DNA of 64,000 bases from Vespula vulgaris (taxonomy: Eukaryota; Arthropoda; Insecta; Hymenoptera; Vespidae). Positions 1 through 12,763 of this stretch are shown here, in pieces. The position numbers and the translations under genes are program-made. The stretch spans positions 357,001-421,000 of the forward strand of contig NC_066593.1 of the NCBI RefSeq assembly GCF_905475345.1, read 5' to 3'. Below the pieces are notes generated by a model, which had not been told where the DNA came from, did not search any database, and worked only from the letters and a program-made list of their open reading frames with translations. How positions within the stretch are numbered: position 1 is the stretch's first letter; the number at the start of each line of letters is the position of its first letter.

Positions 1-701
1 AAAAAATACAATTTTATACACTAGTAAAATTCAACGGGGCTGTTCATAAAAAGCTTACTGTAATATAAAACAACGAGAGTATTATGGTTATTATGTCATC
101 TGCAACCAAAAGCCCGTGGAACAAAACGCTAACATCTTTTTATTAATTAGTTTCTTCATAACATATTCATTCGAAACTACTTGCACAGTAATCTAGCATT
201 GTTTAATGCTATTTTACTGGCAATCGAGTTCTATTCTTGCTTTTAAAACAGACAACGATTAGCTTTATGTACGCGAAAGTACATGCACATCGAAAGAACA
301 ATTTATGCACATATGTACAATGATCACCCATCGCTCTCCAGTCGAAAGCATAGAAAATTTTGTATAAAAATATTCGTATTCAAATACATATATGTATGTA
401 TGTATATATATATGTACATTTTGAGTAATCATGTAATTAATACTGTGTGCTTAATATCATTATACCATCATACGCTTTGTACCACGGGCCTGATAGCTCA
501 AGAAAATACCTCAACTGTATATCATCTCAATTTTTCGAGACATGAAGAGGGAATAGCTAAGAAAATAGCTATAATAATTAAATATGTTGACAGATAAGGT
601 GTAAATTTCTACACCTTATGTACCACTGGGTCAATCATACTGTCTAGAGATTCTTTCTTATGTATACCTAGTAACGATGTCTTCAAAAAACTAAAACTTT
701 C
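1..701. other. 3' flank of the ZAD-GATA gene, no gene seen
   Basis: This AT-rich stretch lies downstream of the minus-strand gene that ends at 702. The only open frame (283-597) is low in information and has no recognisable domain or splice context. It probably holds the 3' UTR of that gene and then spacer. Confidence 0.5.
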
Positions 702-3700
702 TCAATGCGTATCTTCAGCTAATGATGTCGCAACCAGATTTAGTGGTACATCCGAAACATTTTCTTCATCTCCGTCCTCTGTCTCTTCAGTCTTTACCGA
801 AAGACGTTGTTGTTGTTGCTCTTGAGCTTCAGTTTTCACATGCTATATGAAAACGAAGTAATGATTAATTCGAATAACATTAGCAAAATTAATAAACTTC
901 TCGTTACACTTACATGCATCATATAACTAGGCAAAGGAAGTGAATAATTAAGTTGAGCAGCTGGTGGACCGTGACTGCCAGGTATACGTGGTGGCGTTAA
1001 TGCAGCCATCATGAGATGAGGTTGAATTTGTCGACGCAAAGCTGCTAACATATCGGCACTTTCGGAGTCCATTTGTTCAGATTGTGGCGGTATTACCGTA
1101 TCTCCTTTCTCTACAATATTATCATTTGGATTAGGAATTCAAAATCTAGCAAAATTGACTTACAATAAATAATATAACGAAAATAAACCACGCAATAGGT
1201 CTATTAAAACATTAATAACTCTATAAAAGTTAAATAATAAAAGAAATAATAGTAAATCCTCATGTGTCTATTTATTACTTCTATGCCGTGTTGGTTTTTC
1301 GCCTTTAGGTCTGCGTCTACGTGTATGTATCGTGTCTCTTCGCATAGTAACTGGACGATTGACTCCGTGAAGTTTATAATAAAGTCCACACGCATTACAA
1401 ACCATTTCACCTTTCATATTTCTTCGCCAGATCGTTGTAGTCATAGTACCACAATTTGTGCAAGACATATCAACTTTTTTTGTAATATTACCAGTTTGTT
1501 GATCAAATTGTTGCTTTTGATCTTCAACCTAGTAGATTCATCAGAAATAATAAAATAAATACTTAATTAAATATCTAAACTTTCATTTTTATAAGTAATT
1601 AAATGATAACATAACACTACTTTCCTTGTACTTACTTTTCCTTTCATTTTATGTGACCATGTGGTGAAATCTTGTGCTTGCTCTTCACTAGATTCATGTT
1701 GGTAATTAGCAATATCTGGGCTTGTTGGAGCTTTACTAGGATAACTTTGTTTTCTTCGACCTTTCGTTTCTTTTCGTCCAATACTTGCTGGACTTGATGG
1801 ATTACTGTCCATAGAAGTAATCTATAAAAGAAATAAAATATATTTGTGAAGAATTTCCCATCATAAAATGCTTTAATTGTTATTTGATATATTACCACGT
1901 CATATCGCTAAATTTTATACCATAATAAAAAGTAGATAATAGTAAATATCTAGGTAGGTAACAGTAAATGTTCACATAAATACAATGAATAAGATTATTA
2001 TCCAAAGGTTGGGATATTCCATCCCATTTTTAAAGTCTATTACAAAGAATTTTTCATTTATCTATTATCCCATGTTCTTACCAGGTTTCTTACCTGCTAG
2101 CAGGTAAGCCATGAATAGTCCCTAAAAAAGGTCTCTAACATACAAAGACCTTCTTACCTACCATTTTCTAAATCTGTACATTTTGTAGACCAAGCAAATT
2201 GCAAGACTTACCAATATAAAATTTGCATATAGAATAAAATAATAAATAGAAATGTAGAAAAAAATAAATTATTCTAAATGTTTCTATAAACTGTTAAATA
2301 AAAACAATAATATTTACTCTGATATAGTTAATATATAATGAAGAAAAAATATAGAAATAAATATTTGAAATTATAATATGCAATTGTACATACATACCTT
2401 GTTTTCTATGCACGACATAGTGGTACAATTCCCAAGTACAGAAGAATCAGGTAATGAATGCTCGATGGTAGTTCCTTGAGTGTCCCTATAAAATCTTATT
2501 TGTGTGGATATTCTATCAGAATCAACAGCAGTAATACCAATTTGTCTATTTTTGATTAAAGATCGAAGCAAATTAGTTGCTTCTCCAGTGAAACCATTAT
2601 TTAATTTATCTCCTTTTGTTCGTGTTATTTCCAAATTCCTATTACTGTGTTATCCAAAATAAAAGAAAAAGAAAAAAAAAAGATGAATATAAAAGATAGA
2701 AACTATTACATATATTCGATAATGTGAATAGCAGAGTTAGTACATTTTCATCAATTACTTACTTTGCAAGAGCTTGCCACAGCTTTGTAGTTTCTTGGTC
2801 AATATGCGTATCTGAACAATTGCTCTCTGGTGTATCCATCCTATTAACTGGACTATGATCAGGTGTATTTGGTTTTGAATTTTCATAATTATTTTCCAAT
2901 TTTAACCGTTTATTAATTGTCATATCATAACCATTTTCTTCACCTTCAGTTTCTTGTTCGTCCCGATCCTCAATTTCGAGTCTATCTGGATCTGAACTAT
3001 ATGAACACGTATCATCCTCTGGTTCACATTTAATATTATCATTTTCTAACACTTCATTTGTACGCAGCTCTAATCTGTGTGTTTGCGTTTGAGGTATTAT
3101 ATTTTGATTAATGCTGGCTGGAGAATTTGGTTCCTCATTAAATAAGGTTTTATTTAATTGAATAAAAGATTGTACTGGATTCAATCCTGCTATTTTGGCA
3201 GTGGAGAAAGACTTTTTCTGAAATTATTTAAGTTATACCAGTTACAGTATAAATAAATATTTTATATATATATAAATATAGCTCTAAATTATACGATAAT
3301 TTTAAATTTACAAATCTTAAATGATCTATAAGACAACAATAATAAATACCTGATTATCATTAGATGATAATTGCTTGGCATAATCCAGGTACTGTTTCAA
3401 TATGACATCAGATTTATGCGAGACTTCACGAAAATTATGTAGTACGTCTAACTTGTATACACATCGGTGACATATGATTGGTGGTAAAGAATCACCGTCT
3501 TTTACCTATAATAATTATATAATCAAAGCTATAATTTTTTAATATTTATGATACAAGAATATGTATCTATGCAGATAACAATTTTTTTATTACTAATAAT
3601 ATTAAATATCTCAATATGTATGTGTGCATTAATTAACATTACAAGTAAATTTAATTATAGTTTAAACAACATACAAAGAATCTTTTAAAAAAAGAAAAAA

Positions 3701-4391
3701 AAGGAACAAACATTAATATTTTCCAGGAGAACAGAAAGAAGAAAGAAAAAAAATATTCTATAAAATAAAAAAAATTTCACGAAAAAATATGAAGAAAAAT
3801 AATGAAGAATTTATAAGATAAAAATATATAATAATTTAGACTAACTTTTTTAAGATTTCAAAACGTTGATTTGCTAAGAATTTGTATCTATACTCTAAAC
3901 AATCATCACCTTTACAATATGTATATTATTCATTATATATTTTAAAGAGCCACGATTTCTGTTTAAAAGATAAAGCCTGTAAAAGCCATACGTCACAACA
4001 TTTTGTGGAATCCGCGTGTGAAACCTGATAACAGGTCGTCCATATAAGGAGCTCCCCACTCCCAGAAGACTGCATAAGAGTGGAGCGAAGCTTATCAGTG
4101 CCATTTTAAATGCTCCCATGAATCGTTACCTTATCTCGCGGTCACATCTCTTGCCAAACTTTCTCTTGCGGCACACACGCGCGCACAGTGTGTGGACGAG
4201 GATAGAGACAGCGAGTGAGTAAACGAATGGGAGAGAGAGAGAGTGACAGAGAATATATATACACAAATATATATCATGCGCATGTACGCACACACATAGA
4301 TAGATACATACATAAAAGAAGGAGAAAAGAAAAGAGGGGAAGAAGGGTGATGGCGGCGTATAGGGACAAAGGGGGGAGAGGAGAAAGAGAT

Positions 4392-4465
<74 letters not shown>

Positions 4466-4702
4466 GCGAACAACATTATACAAGTGCGGGGTCCACAGAT
4501 GGTCGTGTTTAATTTATCATGATATCAACACGAGGACTCGATAGAGACGTTACCCAGAACTCACCGTGATTGAGAGACATGTTAGTATCTTGTCGGCGAA
4601 ATTTCGCTGGGCGCCTTCCTCCTCGAATATGGACAATTTGACACCGTCCGACGATAAACAAAGGCGACACAGCTCGTAAAACTTGGGCGGTACATCAAAC
4701 AT
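702..4702 (-). CDS. ZAD-domain and GATA zinc-finger transcription factor (GATAd-like)
   Basis: Eight coding exons join in phase: 4565-4702, 3350-3505, 2763-3217, 2398-2638, 1636-1821, 1279-1528, 914-1110 and 702-842, giving 587 aa. Residues 1-98 form a ZAD (zinc-finger-associated domain) with Cys12, Cys15, Cys58 and Cys61; in insects ZADs mediate dimerisation. Residues 99-390 are acidic and Ser/Thr-rich. A single GATA finger follows, Cys415-X2-Cys418-X17-Cys436-X2-Cys439, with the LYYKLHGVNRP stretch and a basic tail (TRRRRPKGEKP) typical of DNA-binding GATA factors. Two VKTE motifs near the C-terminus fit the SUMO consensus, so it may be repressive (inference). A ZAD with a GATA finger instead of C2H2 fingers is rare; from memory Drosophila GATAd is the closest candidate, but the orthology is not proven here. 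The last acceptor before 1110 has a weak pyrimidine tract. The start is the only ATG ahead of the ZAD. Confidence 0.88.
2089..2108. repeat. 20-bp perfect palindrome in an intron
   Basis: CTTACCTGCT is followed directly by its reverse complement AGCAGGTAAG. It lies in intron 4 of the ZAD-GATA gene. A second short stem follows (AAGGTCT at 2128-2134, AGACCTT at 2146-2152). The function is unknown; it may be a hairpin or a dimeric protein site. Confidence 0.6.
4397..4458. repeat. (GA)n microsatellite, about 62 bp
   Basis: A pure GA dinucleotide tract lies in intron 1 of the ZAD-GATA gene. The open frames over it are low-complexity artefacts. Confidence 0.95.
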
Positions 4703-5958
4703 AATTGTAAACTCCGACTACGCTGCGCGCCACGTAAAACACGAGTCATCAAGAGGTACACTCTTTCCTCGATCGACGTAGTATCTTTCTCCACTGCCAC
4801 TACGCGTTTAACACGACAGGGAAGGACACACGATCACTTATCACAGCCACTGCCGCTGCTGCTCATTGTCAGCGGCACAGTACACACAGGCACACAATTA
4901 TGACTACACGTAGAGAGGATACTACGAGATCGCAGAGAATTTCGTTTAGAATGGAAGGCGCATACGCACTAGAATCCCTAGAAACGAAAAAAGTGCCAAA
5001 TTTAATGGAGCAAGTAGCGCCATATCGAATACAAGTCGAACGCCGATTAAGTTTTTCCAACTAAATATCTTTGTAAAGAATTAGAAATTAATCGTTCACG
5101 TTTTAAAATAGTTTAGATACAAATTTGATATTTTAAATAAAAAATTTACTACTTCCTGTCACATTACAAAGACTAGTAGTCCTTTAATAATAGTGTCCAA
5201 TCATATAGAAGTACGCTGGAAACTCGATATCGAAAATTTAAAACACTCGCGCTGAACATGACGTTGATCGAACTAAAAATCAATATGGCTACGTAACCGC
5301 TGAATTCGAATATTTCTAGCGTTGATACGATAAACATATAAAGAGGAAGAAAAAGAAAAAATAACAAGCGATTTATATGCTCTCGAAAATATAAGACATT
5401 ATATTGTTGTACTCGTTAATCTTTTTTTTATTTAATGCCACCTACTAAGAGAAGATATGTCTCAAGAGTTATTTCATATCTATTTTGTTGATACAACTAC
5501 TTTTATATTTTTATAATGGAACAATTTTGTTTTAAAACAAGTGTGTATTGCGAAGTACACAATTCTTTATACCTTTATTTGGAGAAAATATTTGTTGACT
5601 TCAACTATAAAACTGATCTTCAAAGAATGTTAAAAATTGGCTAGATTATTCGAAATTGTGATGCTATGTAATATGATTCAGAATTTCTAGATTATAATCA
5701 CAACTAGATCTATAAAGATTCTATGAAATAACGGTTATTTTAAGCATATTTACTGAATATAGTCGGACGCCTCATTTGCGACGCCATTCTACGTACTTTA
5801 TAGCCCTCTGCATACAGTTATTCGATCCAACGGACTCCATCTACCATCTTTAACACTGTTTGGCGTGCTGCGTGACCGGTTCTATTACTGTTTCAAAAGT
5901 TTATGTTCATATTTATGAATTCTGTGCCTTTATATTTCACTACAACGCAAGCTTTATC
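4703..5958. promoter_or_regulatory. Divergent intergenic promoter region (ZAD-GATA / Api5)
   Basis: About 1.25 kb separates the start codons of the two divergent genes. It must contain both 5' UTRs and both promoters. It is relatively GC- and CpG-rich near 4700-4870, then AT-rich. No TATA box or other defined motif could be assigned. Confidence 0.5.
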
Positions 5959-8628
5959 ATGAGTACAGATAGCATCGAAAAGTTGTATAAAAACTTTGGC
6001 ATTTTAGCTGATGCCAAAGATAAGTTAGCCGAAGTAAGTATTTATTTGGTTATGAAAAATAATCACGTTTGTATAAGAATAAACTTACAACTTTTAAGGA
6101 GCATGGTAGCACCCAAATTTTATAAAGTTGTATCACTTCTTATATTTCTCGAGTTCTTGATCTTCTATATCGTTTATTTTTTTCAAATTCTACTAATTCT
6201 TAGGCACAGAAGTTTCGTTCTGTATCTTGCTTTTTTATAGTAATTAATGTTTATCTTTGCGCTTCTTTATCGTCACAACATTCCCATATGCACGTATTCA
6301 AGAAATCTTAGTACCTCTGAAGATCTTGGCTACGATACATTTATTATCTATTTGGATTTCAATATATTTGTATCTGATCAACTTAGTACTTTGCTTGTTA
6401 TCCGTATAAAGATCTTTGTTTATTATTTATACCCTTTTATTTTATTATTCTATATAATAGTTCTATATATTCCGAAAAAGAATCAATCAAATATCAACCA
6501 TTCGTTTTTTCAGCATGAAAAAGAATACTTAGAAATTTTGACTGCTGTTAAAGGATCATCCAAAGAGAAACGTTTAGCATCTCAATTTATTGCAAGGTTT
6601 TTTAAATATTTTCCAAAATTAGCTGATCAAGCAATAGATGCTCATTTAGACTTGTGCGAAGATGAAGATATGGCGGTAAGTAATTGTTAACTAGTAGATG
6701 TAAACATTTTATATCCGCTTAAACGTAATTATATATGATTATAATATAGATAAGGAAACAAGCTATAAAAGATTTACCTACTTTGTGTAAGGATAACAAA
6801 GAGTACACTGCAAAAATTGCTGACATTTTAGCTCAATTATTACAAGCTCAAGATCCATCTGAATTAGCAGTTGTACATAACAGTGTTATGTCTCTTTTGA
6901 AAAGTGATCCAAAAGGTTTGAATTTAAATATAATATTATACGCACATATACACACAATTTTATTATGTATTAATTATGTATCTTTTATCAAGGTACAATA
7001 AGTGGATTCTTTAGTCAAATTATTAATGGAGATGACGGAACAAGAGAAAGGTGTATTAAATTTTTAGCTACAAAGTTGAGAGCAATAGGTCATGACATTA
7101 TTACTAAAGAACCAGAAGATTTATTAATTGCAGAATGCAAGAAAGTCTTACAAGTAGATTTCTCTATTGGTTATAGTCACATGATCTTTTTTTATTTTAT
7201 ATTTATTATTGTTTAAATGACTTTTATAGGATGTAACGGCCGATGAATTCCATAGTATCATGGAAGTTCTTAGCTGGACTAGATTAGGCTCTACTATTAC
7301 AGGCCAGCAAGAATTAATTGACATCACGGTTGAACAAGCTGAACTTTCTGTGCCATTTAAGCATACAAATATTGAACAGTGGAGCCGACTGATACAATGT
7401 ATCAAACATGCTCTTCCATTCTTTAGTGTAAGGATATAACGTTTAAATATTAAAGTATTTTAAAGTAGAATTGGAAATTAATATGTGAGCTATTAGATTT
7501 AATAAGTAATTGATTTTTTATTTCTGTTTTTATAGTCTCAGATTGATTCATCAAGATTTGTTTCGTATATCTGTGTTCAAGTTTTACCACATTTATCATT
7601 AATTAATGCATCTGATGGAAGGGATAGCCAGTTGGAGTTGTTAAAACTTCTTGCAGAATTAACTGTATTTTGTGGAACAATAGAAAAACCAGAAGAAAAA
7701 GTACAACAGTTATACAACACACTAATTGTACGTAAAATTATTTTTTAATGCGTTAATTTTTATCAAATTTTTTGATCGTCGTAATTTTAATCTTGTTTTT
7801 TTTTTTTTCTCATCAGACGTATATGCCTCTTCCGCCAGCTACAGAGATAACAGATGTCCCAAAGTTACAATTTAGTCATGTGGAATGTTTAATGTATGCT
7901 TTTCACAAACTATGTAAGCAAACACCTGAATTTTTGGTAAAAGATCCGGAACAACTTAAAGAATTCAGACTTAGGTTGCAATACTTCGCTCGAGGGATTC
8001 AAGGGTATATAAAAAAATTACGTGAAGCAATTAGCGGCAAGTCTGAAGAAGAATTAAATTCAGAAGAGAACCAGTTAAAAGTAGTAGCATTGAAAACAAC
8101 AAACAACATTAATACTTTAATTAAAGATCTATTTCATTCACCACCCAGTTTTAAAAGCGTTATACATCTATCATGGAAAACATCAATGAATGATAAAAAG
8201 GTAATTATATCACAAATGGGAACATATATATTTAATCTTATAAAAGTATACAATCTGTACATATAAATATACACTCACATGTTCAAATTTTGTCATATAT
8301 TAGAGTGAAAAAAATTCTTCAAGTCAAAAAAGACATACTCCTATCACATTTGGAAATGATAGTAGTACCAGTAAACGGAATAAAGATGAAAAGAGTAATA
8401 AAAGGGAAATATATACACCTCCAAGTGGAAAATACAGTTCAAATATATCCTCGAATTATGGTATGTAGTTCAATGATCTCTGACAATTAATGTGACTTTA
8501 CTTGTATTGATTTATTATTCACTATTTTTTATTTAGGAAGCCGTGGTAGATTTAGAGGTAACAGGTCTGGTGGACGAGGTGGCTACAGGCCAAGAGGGCG
8601 TAGTACTTGGAGGAAAAGTTTTTACTAA
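5959..8628 (+). CDS. Api5: Apoptosis inhibitor 5 (API5/AAC-11)
   Basis: Nine exons join in phase: 5959-6033, 6514-6675, 6750-6915, 6993-7153, 7230-7427, 7536-7727, 7817-8200, 8304-8460 and 8537-8628, giving 528 aa (human API5 has about 524). The N-terminus (MSTDSIEKLYKNFGILADAK) and the run KRLASQFIARFFKYFPKLAD are diagnostic of API5, a nuclear HEAT/ARM-like helical-repeat protein that suppresses E2F1-linked and Acinus-linked apoptosis. A lysine-rich, disordered region follows near 450-490. The C-terminus ends in an RGG-type tail (RGRFRGNRSGGRGGYRPRGR), which suggests RNA binding. The start lies downstream of a non-conserved in-frame leader and is chosen because it matches the family N-terminus. 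It is divergent from the ZAD-GATA gene and convergent with MED7. Confidence 0.95.
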
Positions 8629-9916
8629 ATATCAGATAGTATGAAAAAAGGAGACATTTAAAACCGTGTAATCATAGAGAGTGATTCAGTCAGACCTGAA
8701 AAATATATGTGTACAGAAAAGTATGTAGAAGTGTATTATCAACAGAATGTGGTGTTAACAAATGTGACGGAACAAGTAAGACATTCTTTGTTCCTTAAAT
8801 GTGTGAAGAGTGTTTATGTGAATGTCTCAATTACATAAAAACCTTATGAAAACAGACAAAAGAACACAAATGTTTTCAAAGTGCAGAACAAAATATGAAT
8901 ACTATTGGAATGATCATTAAAAAACAACAGCAAAGCTTTATTTGATATAAAATATGATACCCACGATAATTATTCATTCATGATTACTCTGCTAACACCA
9001 AACAAAATATAAATAAATACTTCAATTTGATAACATCTATATATAAATGATATATAATGGAAGCCAGTTTAAATGTACAAAATGTATGTACACATAATGT
9101 GGCTATAAGATGAAATCGTATAACAAATGAAAAACACGAATATGAAGAGTTTAACTAAGAAGAAAGATACTTCTGTTTCTTAGTGAAATAAATATAATGT
9201 CAAAGATACATTTTTCTATTGAAAATTGAAATAACATAATTATTATATACGTGCTTGATAACTACTAAGCACAAGAAGAACAAGTTCCACAAAATTGTAA
9301 TATTCTCATCGAATCAAGAAAGTCATAGTGTTTGTGCAGTGTCAGCAGATATATTAGAAGAAAGAGGATATTACTCTTTCTAAAAAAATATGTAATATCA
9401 AATTATTAGCAGTCGTAACATTTGTCTTATCTTAAGTAACTTTTGTATCTTGTGCCCTACCCTGTGAATTTATTTGTTGGCAGGAATAAGATGCAGCTCA
9501 TGTTGAGGAAACAGCTGTTAATGAGAGACAAAAGAATATTTAAAAAAAAAGAGAGAGAAAAAAAGAAAAAAAAAGACGTGATCAAAAAAACAAAAGACAC
9601 TGTGATCATTATTCTGATTTATATAAGCTTCAACGCTTCAAGAATGCTTTAACTTTACAATATAATTTTTCTATTTTTTCTTTAACAATTCTATCCATTA
9701 TTTGAATACTTTATATGTTCAAGACAAATTATTTAATATTTCGATATTAAATAAAAACTTCATCTGTGTTAAGTAAAGAAATACATAGATCCTAAAGTTT
9801 CTTTGATCATGATCTTATAAAATTTATTTAAAATATTTTCTATTTTACAGAAGCTGTACAAGAATGGAAGGTGACGGAAAAAAATTTATGTAAAAAATAA
9901 TTGTTTTACTTTACAG
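8629..9916 (+). terminator. Api5 3' UTR and poly(A) region
   Basis: AT-rich non-coding sequence follows the Api5 stop. AATAAA hexamers occur at about 9012-9017, 9187-9192 and 9750-9755, so alternative polyadenylation is possible. A short ORF at 9443-9652 is lysine-rich low complexity and was rejected. Confidence 0.5.
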
Positions 9917-10042
9917 ATTTCTGATGAGGACATCACGAAGTTTCCAGATGCTTGTAATATCATAGATAACGTTTTTCATTGCAGGAGGCGTTCTAAAATT
10001 TTGTATGTATTGTATTGTACTTTGATTATAGCTGCTCATAAG
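9917..10042 (+). other. Orphan 126-bp open exon candidate
   Basis: The segment is bounded by a good acceptor (ACTTTACAG) and a consensus donor (AAG then GTGAGT). It is exactly 42 codons long and open throughout in one frame; the peptide begins ISDEDITKFPDACNIIDNVF. No partner exon could be identified between Api5 and MED7. It could be an extra 3' exon of Api5 transcripts, part of a non-coding RNA, or chance. No protein family is recognised. Confidence 0.3.
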
Positions 10043-10332
10043 GTGAGTTTTAGGTACTCCTCCTCCCTTGTCCTTAATTGAATTCATTAATTCATTTTTT
10101 GTAATTCTGCAATATAATCTTATTAATATAATAAATAATGTTATACTCTATACACGTATGTTGTTCTTTATATCCATTATATATGATTAGAAGGAATATT
10201 GAAAAAATATAAATAAAATATATAATACACATTTATAAAAGAAAACATTCAATCGCTATGTATAAAGTTGGATTTTAAATGAATAATTAATATAATACAG
10301 ATGCTTTTAAGGAATAACACTATATTTATATC

Positions 10333-11193
10333 TTAAAATAAATTATTTGATGCTATCATATCATCTATCGTTTTACACATAATACGATCACTTTGACTAC
10401 ATGTATCCATGTTTTGTTGCTCGGCACCTAAAGTATCAATGGATTCCATCGCATCGATATTAATTGCAAGCTTGGAATCTAATTCAGAAGTATCTGGAAG
10501 CATTTGTAAAGCATGCTGTAGTATCTGTTGAACCTGAAATAAAATTGCTTTAATAAAACAAAATTCATAATACTGCTATTATATATGTAATGTTTTTTAA
10601 CTTTGATATCCATCTCTTACCTTCTCAAGATGCTTCTGAAATCTTAATGCCGTTTCTATACGTTGTCTACGCTGTAATTCCATCATGACTCTTAACGTTT
10701 CTCTTGCCTGATGTGGTCTAAATTCATTTAAAAGATGATGAATATGTATAAACAATAAACTTAAATCTTCTACCTAAAAAATAGATTATTGTAAGTATAT
10801 TAAAATTAATAAAAAGTTAAATACGTATGTTGATCTATTATTATCAGTTTTTTAAATGCATACTTTTTCAGCACGTCTTGGACTATCGGGACATTGTACT
10901 AATAGATCTATTAAATCTAGAAAGTTTACTAGTAAAGAGTGATTAAGTTTTTTTAATTCACGTCGTCGATCAAAGTGTTGAGGATATAATCTTTTGATCC
11001 CTTGAGCTTCTAAGGGTCTGATGATACTATCATCGGCATTAAATACATTGCCGAACATTGAATAAGTATCATGAATTGGAGGTGGAGGCTTGGGTGCTCT
11101 TCCACGACGAACATTTTCATCCGTATATAAATTGATATATTGTAATGGTGGTAAAGGCAATGAACTAACTTGCATTGCCTCTGGTGCTGCCAT
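10333..11193 (-). CDS. MED7: Mediator complex subunit 7
   Basis: Three exons (10864-11193, 10621-10773, 10533-10333) give 227 aa, the usual MED7 size. MED7 is a middle-module subunit of Mediator that forms the hinge with MED21 and MED31 and transmits activator signals to RNA polymerase II. Recognisable features are the N-terminal SSLPLPPLQYINLYTDEN segment, the proline-rich stretch PKPPPPI, then GIKRLYPQHFDRRRELKKLN and a long helical region (EFRPHQARETLRVMMELQRR) that forms the coiled coil with MED21. The ATG has a good context (AAAATGGC). It is divergent from Btk29A, with about 1.57 kb between the start codons, and convergent with Api5. Confidence 0.95.
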
Positions 11194-12763
11194 TTTATAA
11201 TTGTATCAATACATAGGTTTTTGCAAAGAGTAATATTTTTATAACGTAGTACTCTTATCTGCAACAACGTAACGATGAGGTTAGAATAACGTATTGCTTT
11301 AATTCATCTTGTATACCTTCTTATCTGAAGCATACTTGTTTGTTTTGTAAAAGAATATAATTCTTTAGCTTATTTATAAATATATATAATTTAATTAAGC
11401 AATAGTTCTATTTTCTATTTGAGAATTTTCTCCGATTCGACAAAACACAACGAGATTCACCCTTGAACGTATCGTTATTTGAGTTTACAAAAAAGATCAA
11501 CAGATATTCCTCTTTAGAAAGTCATCACTTTATATTAAAATATATACATTGGACAAATTAAATCTCAAATAGATAATATTAATATTCAATTAATATTCGA
11601 TAATATAGTTCTATTAAAGCTTGGATTTATTTAAGTTGATAAAAAGTTGCAGTTTAAATTCAATATTGACTATAGTTGTATGCCATTTCCTCTTATCTCA
11701 CGAACGTTCCTCGATGTTCGGGTGGTCTCGGATTGACAGATTATAACAGTGTGCATGCGTTCGTCCACGTGAACTCTTTGTTGCGTCTGGTGTACATTTG
11801 TGTGTGTCCATACCGGTCATGTTTTGACAGCTGCCAAAATAGTGCAAAATAGATGCAATAAAAAACATCAATAGTAGATAAGTATGTACTACTATATGTT
11901 AATGTCTCAGTTATTATTTACAAAAACAGTTGTATAATGTTGATTTGAATAGTTAAACCTAATGTCAGTTATAAAAGCGTTGCAGCGATGAAAAATTCGC
12001 TACTATCATTTCTCTTTGTGTATAGTAAAGAATACGTGTATATTTATAGTATAAAAATTTACACTATTGTTGATATAAAAAGTATATAATAATGTTTAAA
12101 AAGAAAAGAAATATCTAAATCTTTTCGAATTATAGTTCTTACATTTGTGAAGGTACTTTGTTATTCTATATAAAATTTATTACTTTGAATTTGGCTAGAT
12201 GTCATTTTAGTTCAAGCAATGTATTTAAATTTGTTTCTAAGATATTTAAAATTCTTATCATGTATAGTTTGATTGTTAGGAAGTATACATGATATGTAAA
12301 AGTATTGAGAAAGTTATTAAAAAGTAAACTAAAAGTTGTAAAAAGTAAACTAAAAGACTGTAAGTTTACTAATCTGGAATATAGATATAGAACATGGTAA
12401 CAATGATATATAGTGGTAAAAACTAAGTAATCATAGTCTTATATTTTTAGGATTAGAAGAGCCGCCGTTACATCTGTATTTTCCAACACATAATTTGTCA
12501 GACAAGATCTATTTGCAGAAGAGTCAAAGCACAAAAATCTTATCATGATTGAATTTTTATTTTCTTTTGAAAGATTATTGTAATCTTAACGATGCAGGCT
12601 GTAAAGTCCTCTTATAAGCTACATTTTACAAAGTGTATGAAAACAATTCTTTTTTCTAATACGTTTCCTTGTCAATAAACCTTTTTAATCAAGTTATTTA
12701 TTTATTAAAATGTTAATATCGTTTATTGAAATAAAAATTTCTTCTTTACAAGGTCTGTCGAGA
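11194..12763. promoter_or_regulatory. Divergent intergenic region (MED7 / Btk29A)
   Basis: This AT-rich region holds both upstream regions. A splice acceptor (TTTACAAG) lies just before the Btk29A ATG, so the 5' UTR of the long Btk29A isoform is itself spliced from an unplaced exon. A 17-bp direct repeat (AAAAAGTAAACTAAAAG) occurs twice near 12319-12356. No defined promoter motif is visible. Confidence 0.45.

Noticed and set aside
1262..1558. Plus-strand ORF opposite the GATA finger exon
   Set aside because: It is the complement of the real minus-strand exon.
4126..4544. Long open frames over the GA tract in several frames
   Set aside because: They are pure dinucleotide translations (Ser-Leu or Arg-Glu repeats) with no domain, inside an intron.
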